Shown here piece after piece: positions 5,873-12,747 of a stretch of 20,449 nt of DNA. A model generated the notes under the pieces. That model ran no database searches and was not told the origin of the DNA. It saw only the letters and a program-made list of their open reading frames with translations. The position numbers and the translations under genes were made by a program. This stretch comes from Bacillota bacterium (GTDB taxonomy: Bacteria; Bacillota; Syntrophomonadia; Syntrophomonadales; Syntrophomonadaceae): the NCBI GenBank assembly GCA_023395515.1, contig JAEWZB010000123.1:1-20449 (forward strand). Direction: 5' to 3'. Every line of letters starts with the position of its first letter. Position 1 is the stretch's first letter.

Positions 5873-8489
5873 AATTATCCTCCTTTAGCCAAGTTTTAAC
5901 TAAATTTATCTCCTCTTCTTTGCTTATTATCTCTCCATCTAATTTAAGCTGATAAAGCTTATCTAAGAATTCCCGATAAATAGGGCCTGGTTTAATCCCT
6001 AAGGTTTTTAAATCATCTCCAGATATTTTTACCCGGGTTTTTTCTTTACTGTCTAAATATTTAACTATATTTTCCCAAGCCTTTTCCGCCCTTATGCCTA
6101 GCATAAGATATACCAAAGCCTCGGTAGACCAGTTATAAAGAATCTTGTCTATCTCACTGGCCTTAAGATCTAAATTATTCTCGAAAAATTTTACTAATTC
6201 CGGAGCCTTAATAGCATCATTAATAGCCAGTTCCGCATTTCTATCAAAATGGTAGCGCTTTATTACTTCGTCTACTTCCTCTTTAGATAAAGGAGATAAG
6301 ATAACCATTATATAGATTAACCATACTCTAATGTCGGTTTTAAGATACCTTTCTTTAAACCATGCTGCTACTACCGCTACCCGTTTTAACCTAACCGGAC
6401 TAATCTCTTCTAATTTTACTTCAGGTAAAATGTATTGCCAAACTCCTATTTCTACCATTCGGCGCAGAGCCGGAGTTGGATCTTGCTCATTTAATATAAT
6501 AATGAGCTCCTGCAAAATGCGCTTATAGGATAATTGCCCCAATAACCTGCGGGCAATGGCATCTTTAGCAAAACGCAGGGTATCTGGTTCGATGGTAAAT
6601 CCATATCTGGTTTCAAACCTAATGGCCCGCATGATGCGGGTAGGGTCTTCCACAAAGGAAAAATTGTATAATATTCTTATCAAGCCATTTTGAATATCCT
6701 TTTGACCGCCAAAATGGTCGAGTAAATCACCATAACGGTCAGGATTAAGACAAATAGCCAAAGTATTTATAGTAAAATCCCGGCGGTATAAATCTTCCCT
6801 AATAGACGACTTTTCCACCGTGGGCAAAGCCGCCGGGAACTCATAATATTCAGTCCTGGCGGTAGCTACATCTACTTTAAAGCCATCCGGCAATACTACC
6901 ATAGCCGTACGAAAGCGGTCATGAATACGGGCCTTACCCGCAAATCTTTCCGCCAGGCGGCGGGCTACTTCCTCCCCATCACCTTCTACTACAAAATCTA
7001 TATCAAAATTATCTACATTAAGAATCAAATCCCGTACAAAACCACCGACACAATAGATGGAATGTCCCATCTCGTCCGCAATTTCCCCGGCCGCCTGTAA
7101 AACAGCTCTAATATTAGAAGGCAGCCTTTTATTCATCAGGCTTAAGAAATTATTAGTATCAATAGCATCAGAAGAATATAGTATTTCATGGTCTTCAGGA
7201 TAATCATCACCATGGAAAGTTCTTAAAATATCGGTTCTGGATACTATGCCAATTAACCTGCCCTCTTCCAAAACTGGCAATCTGCCTATATCCAGCTCTA
7301 CCATCAAGGATTGAATTTGCGCTACCGGAGTAGTAGGTAAAACATATTGCACATCACTAGTCATAAAACCTTTTATCGGTGCGTGTCCTAAGTTATGTAT
7401 TTTAGCTTTATCTACATCCCGCCGGGAAATAACTCCGATCATTTTATCCCCGTCCACTACCGGCATTCCAGTATGCCCATATCTAAGCATTATACGTCCT
7501 GCTTCTTCCATACTTACTGACATAGGAATACTTTTTACCGGAGATGACATAATATCACTAGCGGTAAGACCGGAGTTAATATTGTCTTCCATGTTATTGA
7601 GGATAGTCTCGGCCACTTCTTCTAGGGAGCGGTTTTTCACCACTGCCGAAGCAGCTTTATCATGTCCCCGTCCGCCAAATTCCTTTAAGACTTCATTTAT
7701 TTTTATGGCATGACTGCGGCTGCGGCCTACTATATTTACTTTGCCTTCCATAAGGCTGACTACAAAAACCGCATCACTATTTTCCACTTCAAACAACCTA
7801 TGGGTTACCACATCCAGACCTGGTATAAATTCCTCACTATCAGAATGTGATATAACAATGTCCAAGTTTTTTATACTATGATGTCTGGCGTTATTTAATA
7901 AAACCTGCAAAAGCTGCCTTTGTTCAGCGGAAAAAGGTCTTTCCATAAAATCAGACACTACACTTAAGTTAGCCCCTTTTTCTAATAAATAAGCTACCAC
8001 TCTCGCATCACGCCCGGTGGTAGAAGGAAATTGCAGGCTACCGGTATCTTCATATATGCCTAAAGCTAAAATAGTAGCATCAAAAGCCGAAATGTCCAGA
8101 TTCGCTTCTATCAGCTTTTCTACTAAAATAGTAGTCGCTGCACCTAACATGTGAATTTCCCGGATACTGCCTGATACATCATCAGCCGAAGGAGGGTGAT
8201 GATCATACACATGCCGGTCAATATCAGGGTTTAGGGCTAAGTCTTTTAACTTACCTAAACGGTTAGCTGAAGCAGTATCAACTATTATCATTTTCTTTAC
8301 CTGGTTTAGGTTTATATCCTTGGGGGATTTTACTAACAGTAAATCTTTATAAAGGGCCATGAATTTCTTAACATTTTTTGATACGGTTCCTGAAAATACC
8401 TTAACTGCCCCCGGATAAAGCTTATTCGCCGCTACCATAGAAGCTAAGCCATCAAAATCTAAAGCATTATGTGAGGTTATAATATCCAT
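5856..8489 (-). CDS. DHH phosphoesterase - tandem CBS - tRNA nucleotidyltransferase fusion
   Basis: An 877-residue three-part protein. Residues ~1-300 are a DHH/DHHA1 phosphoesterase: HNALDFDG, IVDTAS, the name-giving YDHHPP at 95-100 and a GGRGHDKAASA element. Residues ~305-430 hold two CBS domains (TASDIMSSPV, MTSDVQYVLP), which usually bind adenine nucleotides. Residues ~475-877 are a class II CCA/poly(A)-type nucleotidyltransferase: VGGFVRD near 482, catalytic DID in NFDIDFVVEG, RRDFTIN near 568, and LVEDPTR-like FVEDPTRIMRAIRFE. The fusion is known in several Firmicutes and is usually annotated as CBS-domain or A-adding tRNA nucleotidyltransferase. Whether it adds CCA, only A, or acts on other RNA cannot be read here. 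ATG 8489 follows GGGGAG. It heads the M50-scpAB operon. Confidence 0.9.
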   Translation of the reverse strand: MDIITSHNALDFDGLASMVAANKLYPGAVKVFSGTVSKNVKKFMALYKDLLLVKSPKDINLNQVKKMIIVDTASANRLGKLKDLALNPDIDRHVYDHHPPSADDVSGSIREIHMLGAATTILVEKLIEANLDISAFDATILALGIYEDTGSLQFPSTTGRDARVVAYLLEKGANLSVVSDFMERPFSAEQRQLLQVLLNNARHHSIKNLDIVISHSDSEEFIPGLDVVTHRLFEVENSDAVFVVSLMEGKVNIVGRSRSHAIKINEVLKEFGGRGHDKAASAVVKNRSLEEVAETILNNMEDNINSGLTASDIMSSPVKSIPMSVSMEEAGRIMLRYGHTGMPVVDGDKMIGVISRRDVDKAKIHNLGHAPIKGFMTSDVQYVLPTTPVAQIQSLMVELDIGRLPVLEEGRLIGIVSRTDILRTFHGDDYPEDHEILYSSDAIDTNNFLSLMNKRLPSNIRAVLQAAGEIADEMGHSIYCVGGFVRDLILNVDNFDIDFVVEGDGEEVARRLAERFAGKARIHDRFRTAMVVLPDGFKVDVATARTEYYEFPAALPTVEKSSIREDLYRRDFTINTLAICLNPDRYGDLLDHFGGQKDIQNGLIRILYNFSFVEDPTRIMRAIRFETRYGFTIEPDTLRFAKDAIARRLLGQLSYKRILQELIIILNEQDPTPALRRMVEIGVWQYILPEVKLEEISPVRLKRVAVVAAWFKERYLKTDIRVWLIYIMVILSPLSKEEVDEVIKRYHFDRNAELAINDAIKAPELVKFFENNLDLKASEIDKILYNWSTEALVYLMLGIRAEKAWENIVKYLDSKEKTRVKISGDDLKTLGIKPGPIYREFLDKLYQLKLDGEIISKEEEINLVKTWLKEDNYAIDC

Positions 8490-8528
8490 TATTTCTCCCC
8501 GATTATTCTTAATTATAAAGTAAAACTT

Positions 8529-8633
8529 GATTCAGGTGGAGTTTTGACTCCATTTGAATCTTAGTTGCACGGATCCAGGGACTTAGCTGCCCTTGGGCAC
8601 CCGCCGCTTATAGAGGCGGGGGTCTTAGGGCAG
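8529..8633. other. unclassified structured element upstream of the DHH-CBS-nucleotidyltransferase gene
   Basis: Two strong hairpins in tandem. The first, 8529-8560, has a 14-base stem (GATTCAGGTGGAGT / ACTCCATTTGAATC) with a four-base loop and two G-T pairs. The second has an outer stem CTGCCCT (8587-8593) / AGGGCAG (8627-8633) enclosing CCCGCC (8600-8605) / GGCGGG (8615-8620); GCCC-TT-GGGC (8589-8598) is a competing pairing. No U-tract follows in either direction, so these are not simple terminators. The element ends 40 bases before the minus-strand gene, so it could be its leader, or a stand-alone small RNA or transposon-end remnant. The GC-rich hairpins stand out from the AT-rich surroundings. 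I cannot assign a family. Confidence 0.55.
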
Positions 8634-8741
8634 ATTAGTCATCGGATAAAGATTATAGTGCATTATATCACACCTAATAAGCATATGGTACTAAGTGGTT
8701 AAAAGCTATTATTTTTACTTTTAATTATGGCAAAACTATTA

Positions 8742-8949
8742 GTTGAATGTATAAATATTTCGTCGCCAGCCTTCGCATAGGGATACACCAACTGCTTAGC
8801 TCAATAAGAAAGGGGTACACTCCTATTCACGTCCATGTTCAGAGTCGCTCTCACCCCGTCCATGGGGTTCGCCCCCTTTCTTATTTCGCCTTCACAGGGT
8901 GTATCCTCCATGCTACGGCAAACGGCTCCTACATACTTATACATTCAAC
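8742..8949 (-). repeat. 208-bp structured repeat, copy A (diverged, inverted)
   Basis: First of three copies of the same element, reversed relative to the other two. Terminal inverted repeats GTTGAATGTATAA (8742-8754) and TTATACATTCAAC (8937-8949). On the minus strand the inner helices are all present: GGATACACC / GGTGTATCC, AATAAGAAAGGGG / CCCCTTTCTTATT, and the small hairpin CCCC-ATGGAC-GGGG. Compared with copies B and C it is clearly diverged, but many differences are paired and preserve the stems. It lies between divergent genes. The short frames across it are a by-product of its low stop content and have no ribosome-binding site, so I call no gene inside. Confidence 0.85.
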
Positions 8950-8978
8950 ATGATAAATTATTTTCGCCCATAATTAAT

Positions 8979-9007
8979 TTGTTTTCTTTTTCACTAACTA
9001 CTATAAT
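8979..9007 (+). promoter_or_regulatory. promoter of the DUF2889 gene
   Basis: TTGTTT (8979-8984), 17-base spacer, TATAAT (9002-9007). This gives a ~27-base leader before ATG 9041 and a GGGGG ribosome-binding site. It starts 30 bases outside the end of repeat copy A. Confidence 0.65.
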
Positions 9008-9040
9008 TGTTCTTGACAAACATATTTTGGGGGTTATGTT

Positions 9041-9523
9041 ATGTATGAAAGAATCGAAAAATATATTGTAAATCCAGTTCCTAACCGAGGCTATGAAGTG
9101 CGAGGGCAATGGAAAGATGATGTCCACGATCTTAAGACCCATATCTTATTTGACTATCAAACTTATAAAATAATCGATGCTAAGGTGGAAGCATCGGGAA
9201 TACCCTTTGAAATTTGCCAACAGGGCATTAAAAGCTTGGAAACATTAATTGGGGTCCAAGTAGGCCCGGGTTTTAACCGGCTAGTTAAAGAACAAGTAAT
9301 GGGCCAAAATGGATGTGTTCATGTGGGAGAATTAGTCTTAGGTTCCGTAAAAGCCGCCGTACAAGCAGCTTCCCGGCAAATACCCGACTGGATGGATGAA
9401 AAAGATTATACTACTAAGTGGGCCGGCTGGGAATCCCTATACAAAAACCAATGTGTATATTTCGCCCAACCCGAGGGAGAAATGCTTAAACCTGATGAGA
9501 TACATGATAAGCTAGGTAAGTAA
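9041..9523 (+). CDS. DUF2889 domain protein
   Basis: A 160-residue soluble protein of the DUF2889 family, unknown function. The features match the family: an N-terminal REYEVRG-like stretch (NRGYEVRGQWKDDVHDLKTH), the D/I-rich strand DAKVEASGIPFEICQQGIKS, then GVQVGPGFNRLVKEQVMGQN and CVHVGELVLGSVKAAVQA, resembling the conserved GC.HL.EL core with Gln-Asn-Gly-Cys replacing it. The rest, with TTKWAGWESL, is less conserved. ATG 9041 has GGGGG seven bases upstream. It is the only confident plus-strand gene outside the prophage-like part and is a single-gene unit with its own promoter and terminator. Confidence 0.75.
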   Translation: MYERIEKYIVNPVPNRGYEVRGQWKDDVHDLKTHILFDYQTYKIIDAKVEASGIPFEICQQGIKSLETLIGVQVGPGFNRLVKEQVMGQNGCVHVGELVLGSVKAAVQAASRQIPDWMDEKDYTTKWAGWESLYKNQCVYFAQPEGEMLKPDEIHDKLGK

Positions 9524-9525
9524 TT

Positions 9526-9569
9526 TTAAATATAAAAAGGAACGTTGCGGCGTTCCTTTTTATATTTAA
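9526..9569. terminator. bidirectional terminator between DUF2889 and lysA
   Basis: A perfect 19-bp stem, left arm 9526-9544 and right arm 9551-9569, with six-base loop TTGCGG. The GGAACG/CGTTCC core is flanked by A5 and T5 runs on both strands, so it can end the plus-strand DUF2889 message and the minus-strand lysA message. Confidence 0.9.
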
Positions 9570-9580
9570 GTATTAAAAAC

Positions 9581-10894
9581 TTATTTCCTAAGTCTTTCCG
9601 GTATAACATCATTCCTAAGAATATCCTCATAAGTTTCCCGCTTAACTATCAGGTCAGACTTACCTTCATGGACTAAAACCATAGCCGGTTTAGGTAATCG
9701 GTTATAGTTGCTGGACATGGAATAGTTATAAGCTCCGGTAGCGAAAACTGCTAAAATATCCCCTGGTTCCACTATCGGCAACAAAGCATTCCATATTAAC
9801 ATATCCCCTGATTCACAACATTTGCCAGCAATAGAGACTGTTTCGGCATTTTCCCCATCAGCCTTATTGGCAATTATGGCGGTATATTCCGCTTCATACA
9901 GTGCAGGACGGGGATTGTCAGCCATGCCGCCATCCACTGCTACATATTTACGAATCCCTTTAACCTCTTTGCTCGACCCTATAGTGTATAAGGTTATACC
10001 GGCCGGACCGGAAATAGCCCGCCCCGGTTCTATAATTACCTTAGGTTGTTTAAGGGCATATTCCAAGCTTTTTTCCTTTACCGTATTCATAACGGTTTGT
10101 GCCCATTGGACGGGGGGAGCAGGCTGGTCACCCGGTACATAGTAAATACCAAATCCTCCGCCCACGTCTATTTCGCTGCATTCATAGCCGGCTTTAGCTT
10201 TAATTTCACCGATTAAATCCATCATAAGTACGGTGGCATGTCTAAAGGAGTCCATTTCAAATATTTGTGAGCCTATATGGCAATGAACACCGGTTAAGTT
10301 TAAGTTAGGATACTTTATAGCTGCCAGGGCGCCTTCCAGAGCTTGCCCATCAGGCAGGGTAAAACCGAATTTAGAATCAATCTGGCCGGTTTGAATATAT
10401 TCATGGGTATGGGCTTCAACCCCCGGGGCTATTCTTAATAAAATATCTTGTACCTTGCCCAATTCGGCACAAATTCCGTTTAAGACCTCTAGTTCATAAA
10501 AATTATCCACTATGAAACGGCCTACTCCACAATCTAAGGCTAAACGTATTTCCTCTAAGCTCTTATTATTACCGTGAAAATATATGCGTTCCGGCGGGAA
10601 ATTAGCCTGTAAGGCCGTATATAATTCTCCCCCGGAAACTACATCTAAGCTTAAGCCTTCTTCATCTATGATGCGGAGTATGCTAAGATTACTAAGTGAC
10701 TTACTGGCATAAGTTACTTCACAATTATCCCATTTAGCAAAAGCCTCCTGAAAACTACGGCAACTTTCCCGTAAACCTTTTTCATCAATAACCCATAAAG
10801 GAGTTCCATATTCCTTTACTAACTCAATAGTGTCTATACCCCCAACTTCTAAATGGCCCTTATTATCTATTTTCAGAGTTCCAGTCAGATACAA
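9581..10894 (-). CDS. lysA: diaminopimelate decarboxylase
   Basis: Last enzyme of lysine biosynthesis: decarboxylates meso-diaminopimelate to L-lysine with pyridoxal phosphate, in the cytoplasm. Motifs in order: the PLP lysine in TYASKSLSN, HCHIGSQIFE, the glycine-rich phosphate-binding DVGGGFGIYY, EPGRAISGPAG, and the dimer-active-site CESGDML near residue 365. Length (437 aa) is normal. I start at TTG 10894 (protein LYLTGTLKIDNKGHLEVGG, as in relatives), with TAGGAGAG upstream. Upstream in-frame codons to 10954 run into the promoter and are not translated. It is a single-gene unit between its own promoter and the shared terminator. No lysine riboswitch is visible. Confidence 0.95.
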   Translation of the reverse strand: MYLTGTLKIDNKGHLEVGGIDTIELVKEYGTPLWVIDEKGLRESCRSFQEAFAKWDNCEVTYASKSLSNLSILRIIDEEGLSLDVVSGGELYTALQANFPPERIYFHGNNKSLEEIRLALDCGVGRFIVDNFYELEVLNGICAELGKVQDILLRIAPGVEAHTHEYIQTGQIDSKFGFTLPDGQALEGALAAIKYPNLNLTGVHCHIGSQIFEMDSFRHATVLMMDLIGEIKAKAGYECSEIDVGGGFGIYYVPGDQPAPPVQWAQTVMNTVKEKSLEYALKQPKVIIEPGRAISGPAGITLYTIGSSKEVKGIRKYVAVDGGMADNPRPALYEAEYTAIIANKADGENAETVSIAGKCCESGDMLIWNALLPIVEPGDILAVFATGAYNYSMSSNYNRLPKPAMVLVHEGKSDLIVKRETYEDILRNDVIPERLRK

Positions 10895-10937
10895 AATCTT
10901 CACTCTCCTACACATCTTTACCCGTAAATCGTGGTAT

Positions 10938-10966
10938 ATTGTAACATTCCACAATAGCTAGGTCAA
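10938..10966 (-). promoter_or_regulatory. lysA promoter
   Basis: On the minus strand TTGACC (10961-10966), 17-base spacer, TACAAT (10938-10943). Predicted transcript start near 10931, about 37 bases before the TTG start. This fixes the lysA start downstream of the longest open frame. Confidence 0.7.
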
Positions 10967-11232
10967 TAATTCTGCCCTATAAATACAAGTATACATATAG
11001 GCAAAAACAAGTTTCCTCTCCAGTATCAATTGCCTATAATGAGGATTAATATTCATATTAATTGCCATTTAGAATACAATATCCCATAATTAAAAAGCAT
11101 ACATTAATCTTCTTTTTTTATAGCTGGCTTAAAGCCAGTTTTTTTTTTAATAATCTATTGCCAAATTGACAGAATTTTTGCATAATTATAATAACCCTTC
11201 ACTCTCCTTTATCTTTATAAATAATATATAGT
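10967..11232. other. AT-rich intergenic region, possible small RNA on +
   Basis: No ORF with a supported start. It holds a 9-base inverted repeat (TATAGGCAA 10996-11004, TTGCCTATA 11030-11038), an ATTAATA/TATTAAT hairpin near 11045, a TATAAT-like box near 11035, and an orphan plus-strand terminator at 11124. Together these could be a short untranslated transcript, but the promoter is weak. Confidence 0.35.
11124..11148 (+). terminator. orphan plus-strand terminator
   Basis: CTGGCTT-A-AAGCCAG (11124-11138) is followed by ten Ts (11139-11148). The T-run is only on the plus strand, yet no plus-strand gene lies upstream before the DUF2889 terminator 1.5 kb away, so it implies a local plus-strand RNA or antisense control. 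Confidence 0.65.
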
Positions 11233-11264
11233 AAAAATCCGGACTCTAGCAAAAGTCCGGATTT
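11233..11264 (-). terminator. terminator of the CDF-LapA transcript
   Basis: Perfect 11-bp stem AAATCCGGACT (11235-11245) / AGTCCGGATTT (11254-11264) with an eight-base loop. On the minus strand it ends in TTTTT, 21 bases past the LapA-like gene. Confidence 0.85.
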
Positions 11265-11285
11265 GCCCTGTGTTTGTCTTGGTTA

Positions 11286-11597
11286 CTAGTCTTGAGTAGT
11301 AGCAGCTTCAGATGTACCGCCTTCTGGTACTTTTTCCAACTTGGTTACCTTTTTTTGCAGTTTTTGGTTTTGTTCGGTCAATTCTTTTATGCGGCGCGCC
11401 ATCTTAAACTGCCGGAAAGTATCAGTCAGAAAAGTTATCAATGCTCCGATACAAGCAGAAATAATCACTACCACAGCCAGTGATATCTCCGGGGAGGTCC
11501 ACTTTAAAAAATGTACGGTTACTAGATTAGTATTCTGAAAAACAAAAACCGCAATTGATAAAAGGAAAAATAAGGCCCCTATTAAATAAGCTTGCAT
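11286..11597 (-). CDS. LapA-domain (DUF1049) small membrane protein
   Basis: A 103-residue inner-membrane protein with two hydrophobic helices (residues ~4-20 and ~40-60), the conserved FVFQNTNLVTVHFLKW between them, and a C-terminal cytoplasmic coiled coil rich in Lys/Glu/Gln (RIKELTEQNQKLQKKVTKLE). This is the LapA/YciS-type topology. In Gram-negatives LapA acts in lipopolysaccharide assembly; that role cannot apply to a Gram-positive type cell, and the function here is unknown. ATG 11597 follows GGAGGATAATAG. It is the last gene before the terminator and probably cotranscribed with the CDF gene 80 bases upstream. Confidence 0.8.
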   Translation of the reverse strand: MQAYLIGALFFLLSIAVFVFQNTNLVTVHFLKWTSPEISLAVVVIISACIGALITFLTDTFRQFKMARRIKELTEQNQKLQKKVTKLEKVPEGGTSEAATTQD

Positions 11598-11676
11598 CTA
11601 TTATCCTCCACCCACCTTAATAATCTGTACTTAAATTGTATACCTAGTTAATCTGTTTTCCAATACATTACTAAAC

Positions 11677-12546
11677 TTATTCAGGGGAATTAGCCCGTGG
11701 TTCCACATGTATCAATACATGGGAATAAGGGATTTCCGTATTTATCCGGGCTTCAATCTTATCACATAAATCATGAGCTTCCTGGATACTTTTTTCCGGA
11801 CTAATTACTAAATGTAAATCTATGTGAGACTCACGGCCTGCCTTTCTGGTTCTCAGATCATGATATTCGAAATAGTAGTTGCTTTGTTCCTCCAGAATTT
11901 CTTCAATACGCTTAATGCTTTCAAAATCCAAGGCCGTATCTACTAGCGGCATAAAGGCTTTTTTGGTAAGATCATAGGCGGCTTTAATAATAAGTAAAGC
12001 CACGATAATTGCCGCAATAGGATCTATAATGTTCCATCCCGTAAAATGAATTAGAACTAATCCTATAAAAACCCCTAAAGAAGTATATACATCCGTCCTT
12101 AAGTGCATACCGTCCGCTTCCAAAGCAATAGAGTCGTGTTCCCGCCCTACCTTTAAAAGGTGTGACGAAACTAACCAGTTAATAAGAGCCGAAGCGCCCA
12201 TAACCGCTATACCCCAACCTAATCCTTCTACATGAGCCCCGGTAGTAATCTTTTTAAAGGCTTCATTTAATATCATGGCCGCAGCTATAAAAATCAGTAA
12301 AGCTTCAATAGTACCTGATACATTTTCAATCTTACCATGTCCGTAAGGGTGCTCCTTATCGGGCGGCACGGCTGATTTCTTCACCGCGAAAAGTGCAATA
12401 AAGGAAGCTAACAAATCATTAGCCGAATGTATCCCTTCGGAAATAACACTGATGGAACCAATACTAATCCCAATAACAAACTTAGATAACATAAGCACAC
12501 TGTTACTTAATACTGAAAGCCATGCCGCTTTAGTTCTGATGTCCAT
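11677..12546 (-). CDS. cation diffusion facilitator family metal exporter
   Basis: Proton-coupled efflux of divalent metal ions across the cytoplasmic membrane, acting as a homodimer. About six membrane helices are followed by a cytoplasmic domain (from ~210: FESIKRIEEILEEQ, then a YHDLRTRKAGRESHIDLHLV block ending in HVEP). The membrane metal site ligands are visible as HSAND in GIHSANDLLASF (helix 2) and HLRTD in ALEADGMHLRTDVYTS (helix 5). I chose ATG 12546, which has GGGGGG seven bases upstream; the longer frame includes that site. The leader upstream matches a NiCo riboswitch, so the substrates are likely Ni2+ and Co2+, consistent with the family, although Mn, Fe or Zn exporters look alike. 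Confidence 0.9.
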   Translation of the reverse strand: MDIRTKAAWLSVLSNSVLMLSKFVIGISIGSISVISEGIHSANDLLASFIALFAVKKSAVPPDKEHPYGHGKIENVSGTIEALLIFIAAAMILNEAFKKITTGAHVEGLGWGIAVMGASALINWLVSSHLLKVGREHDSIALEADGMHLRTDVYTSLGVFIGLVLIHFTGWNIIDPIAAIIVALLIIKAAYDLTKKAFMPLVDTALDFESIKRIEEILEEQSNYYFEYHDLRTRKAGRESHIDLHLVISPEKSIQEAHDLCDKIEARINTEIPYSHVLIHVEPRANSPE

Positions 12547-12624
12547 TTTGTGACCCCCCAGATTAGCCAATCTATTTTTTCTTATACTATTAACATTAAA
12601 ATTATTACACTTTCTTGATAGTAT

Positions 12625-12654
12625 AAAAAAAGGGACTTCATTTTATGAAGTCCC
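12625..12654 (-). terminator. riboswitch terminator, also ends secF transcription
   Basis: GGGACTTCA / TGAAGTCCC, nine perfect pairs around a five-base loop (arms 12632-12640 and 12646-12654), with seven Ts on the minus strand (12631-12625). It serves as the expression platform and would also stop read-through from the sec genes. Confidence 0.85.
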
Positions 12655-12711
12655 ACGGAATTCCGCTGCTCAAGTGAGCCCAGCAAATATGCCTGACTGA
12701 CTAATTATTTA
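12625..12711 (-). ncRNA. NiCo (czcD-type) nickel/cobalt riboswitch leader
   Basis: Leader RNA from about 12711 to the T-run at 12625, before the CDF exporter. On the minus strand it shows, in order, CAGGCA (12695-12690), a GCA/UGC stem, UGCUGGGCUC, a GCUCA/UGAGC stem (12679-12668), GCAGCGG, a CGGAAUUCCG stem (12665-12656) and GUGGGAC. These junction elements match what I recall of the NiCo riboswitch (CAGGCA, GGGC, GCRGC and UGUGGGAC around a four-helix junction). The GGGACUUCA arm is also the 5' arm of the terminator, so metal binding would favour read-through. The outer P1 stem looks short here (AGUC/GACU). Assignment combines motif match and the downstream CDF gene; no covariance search was possible. 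Confidence 0.8.
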
Positions 12712-12717
12712 CGCTGT

Positions 12718-12746
12718 ATTATATCATTTCTATTACCACAAAGCAA
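12718..12746 (-). promoter_or_regulatory. promoter of the NiCo leader and CDF gene
   Basis: On the minus strand TTGCTT (12741-12746), 17-base spacer, perfect TATAAT (12718-12723). It overlaps the gap at the secF stop. Transcript start predicted near 12711, just before the riboswitch. Confidence 0.75.
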
Positions 12747-12747
12747 A

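Noticed and set aside
9012..9040. TTGACA at 9014 as the -35 box for the DUF2889 gene
   Set aside because: A -10 box at proper distance would fall on the ribosome-binding site and start codon; TTGTTT-17-TATAAT just upstream fits better.
8747..9071. Open frames of 60-80 codons across repeat copy A and its right flank
   Set aside because: They overlap a folded repeat, lack ribosome-binding sites, and two frames overlap on the same strand. The protein sequences show no family resemblance. Copies B and C do not preserve these frames.
9822..10142. 106-codon plus-strand frame inside lysA
   Set aside because: Antisense shadow of a clear diaminopimelate decarboxylase frame, with no ribosome-binding site or recognisable protein. 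Similar antisense frames in ruvB, tgt, secD and the DHH-CBS gene were left out for the same reason.
10967..11120. Lysine riboswitch upstream of lysA
   Set aside because: The lysA promoter starts transcription only ~37 bases before the gene, and the AT-rich region upstream lacks the conserved lysine-aptamer junction sequences.
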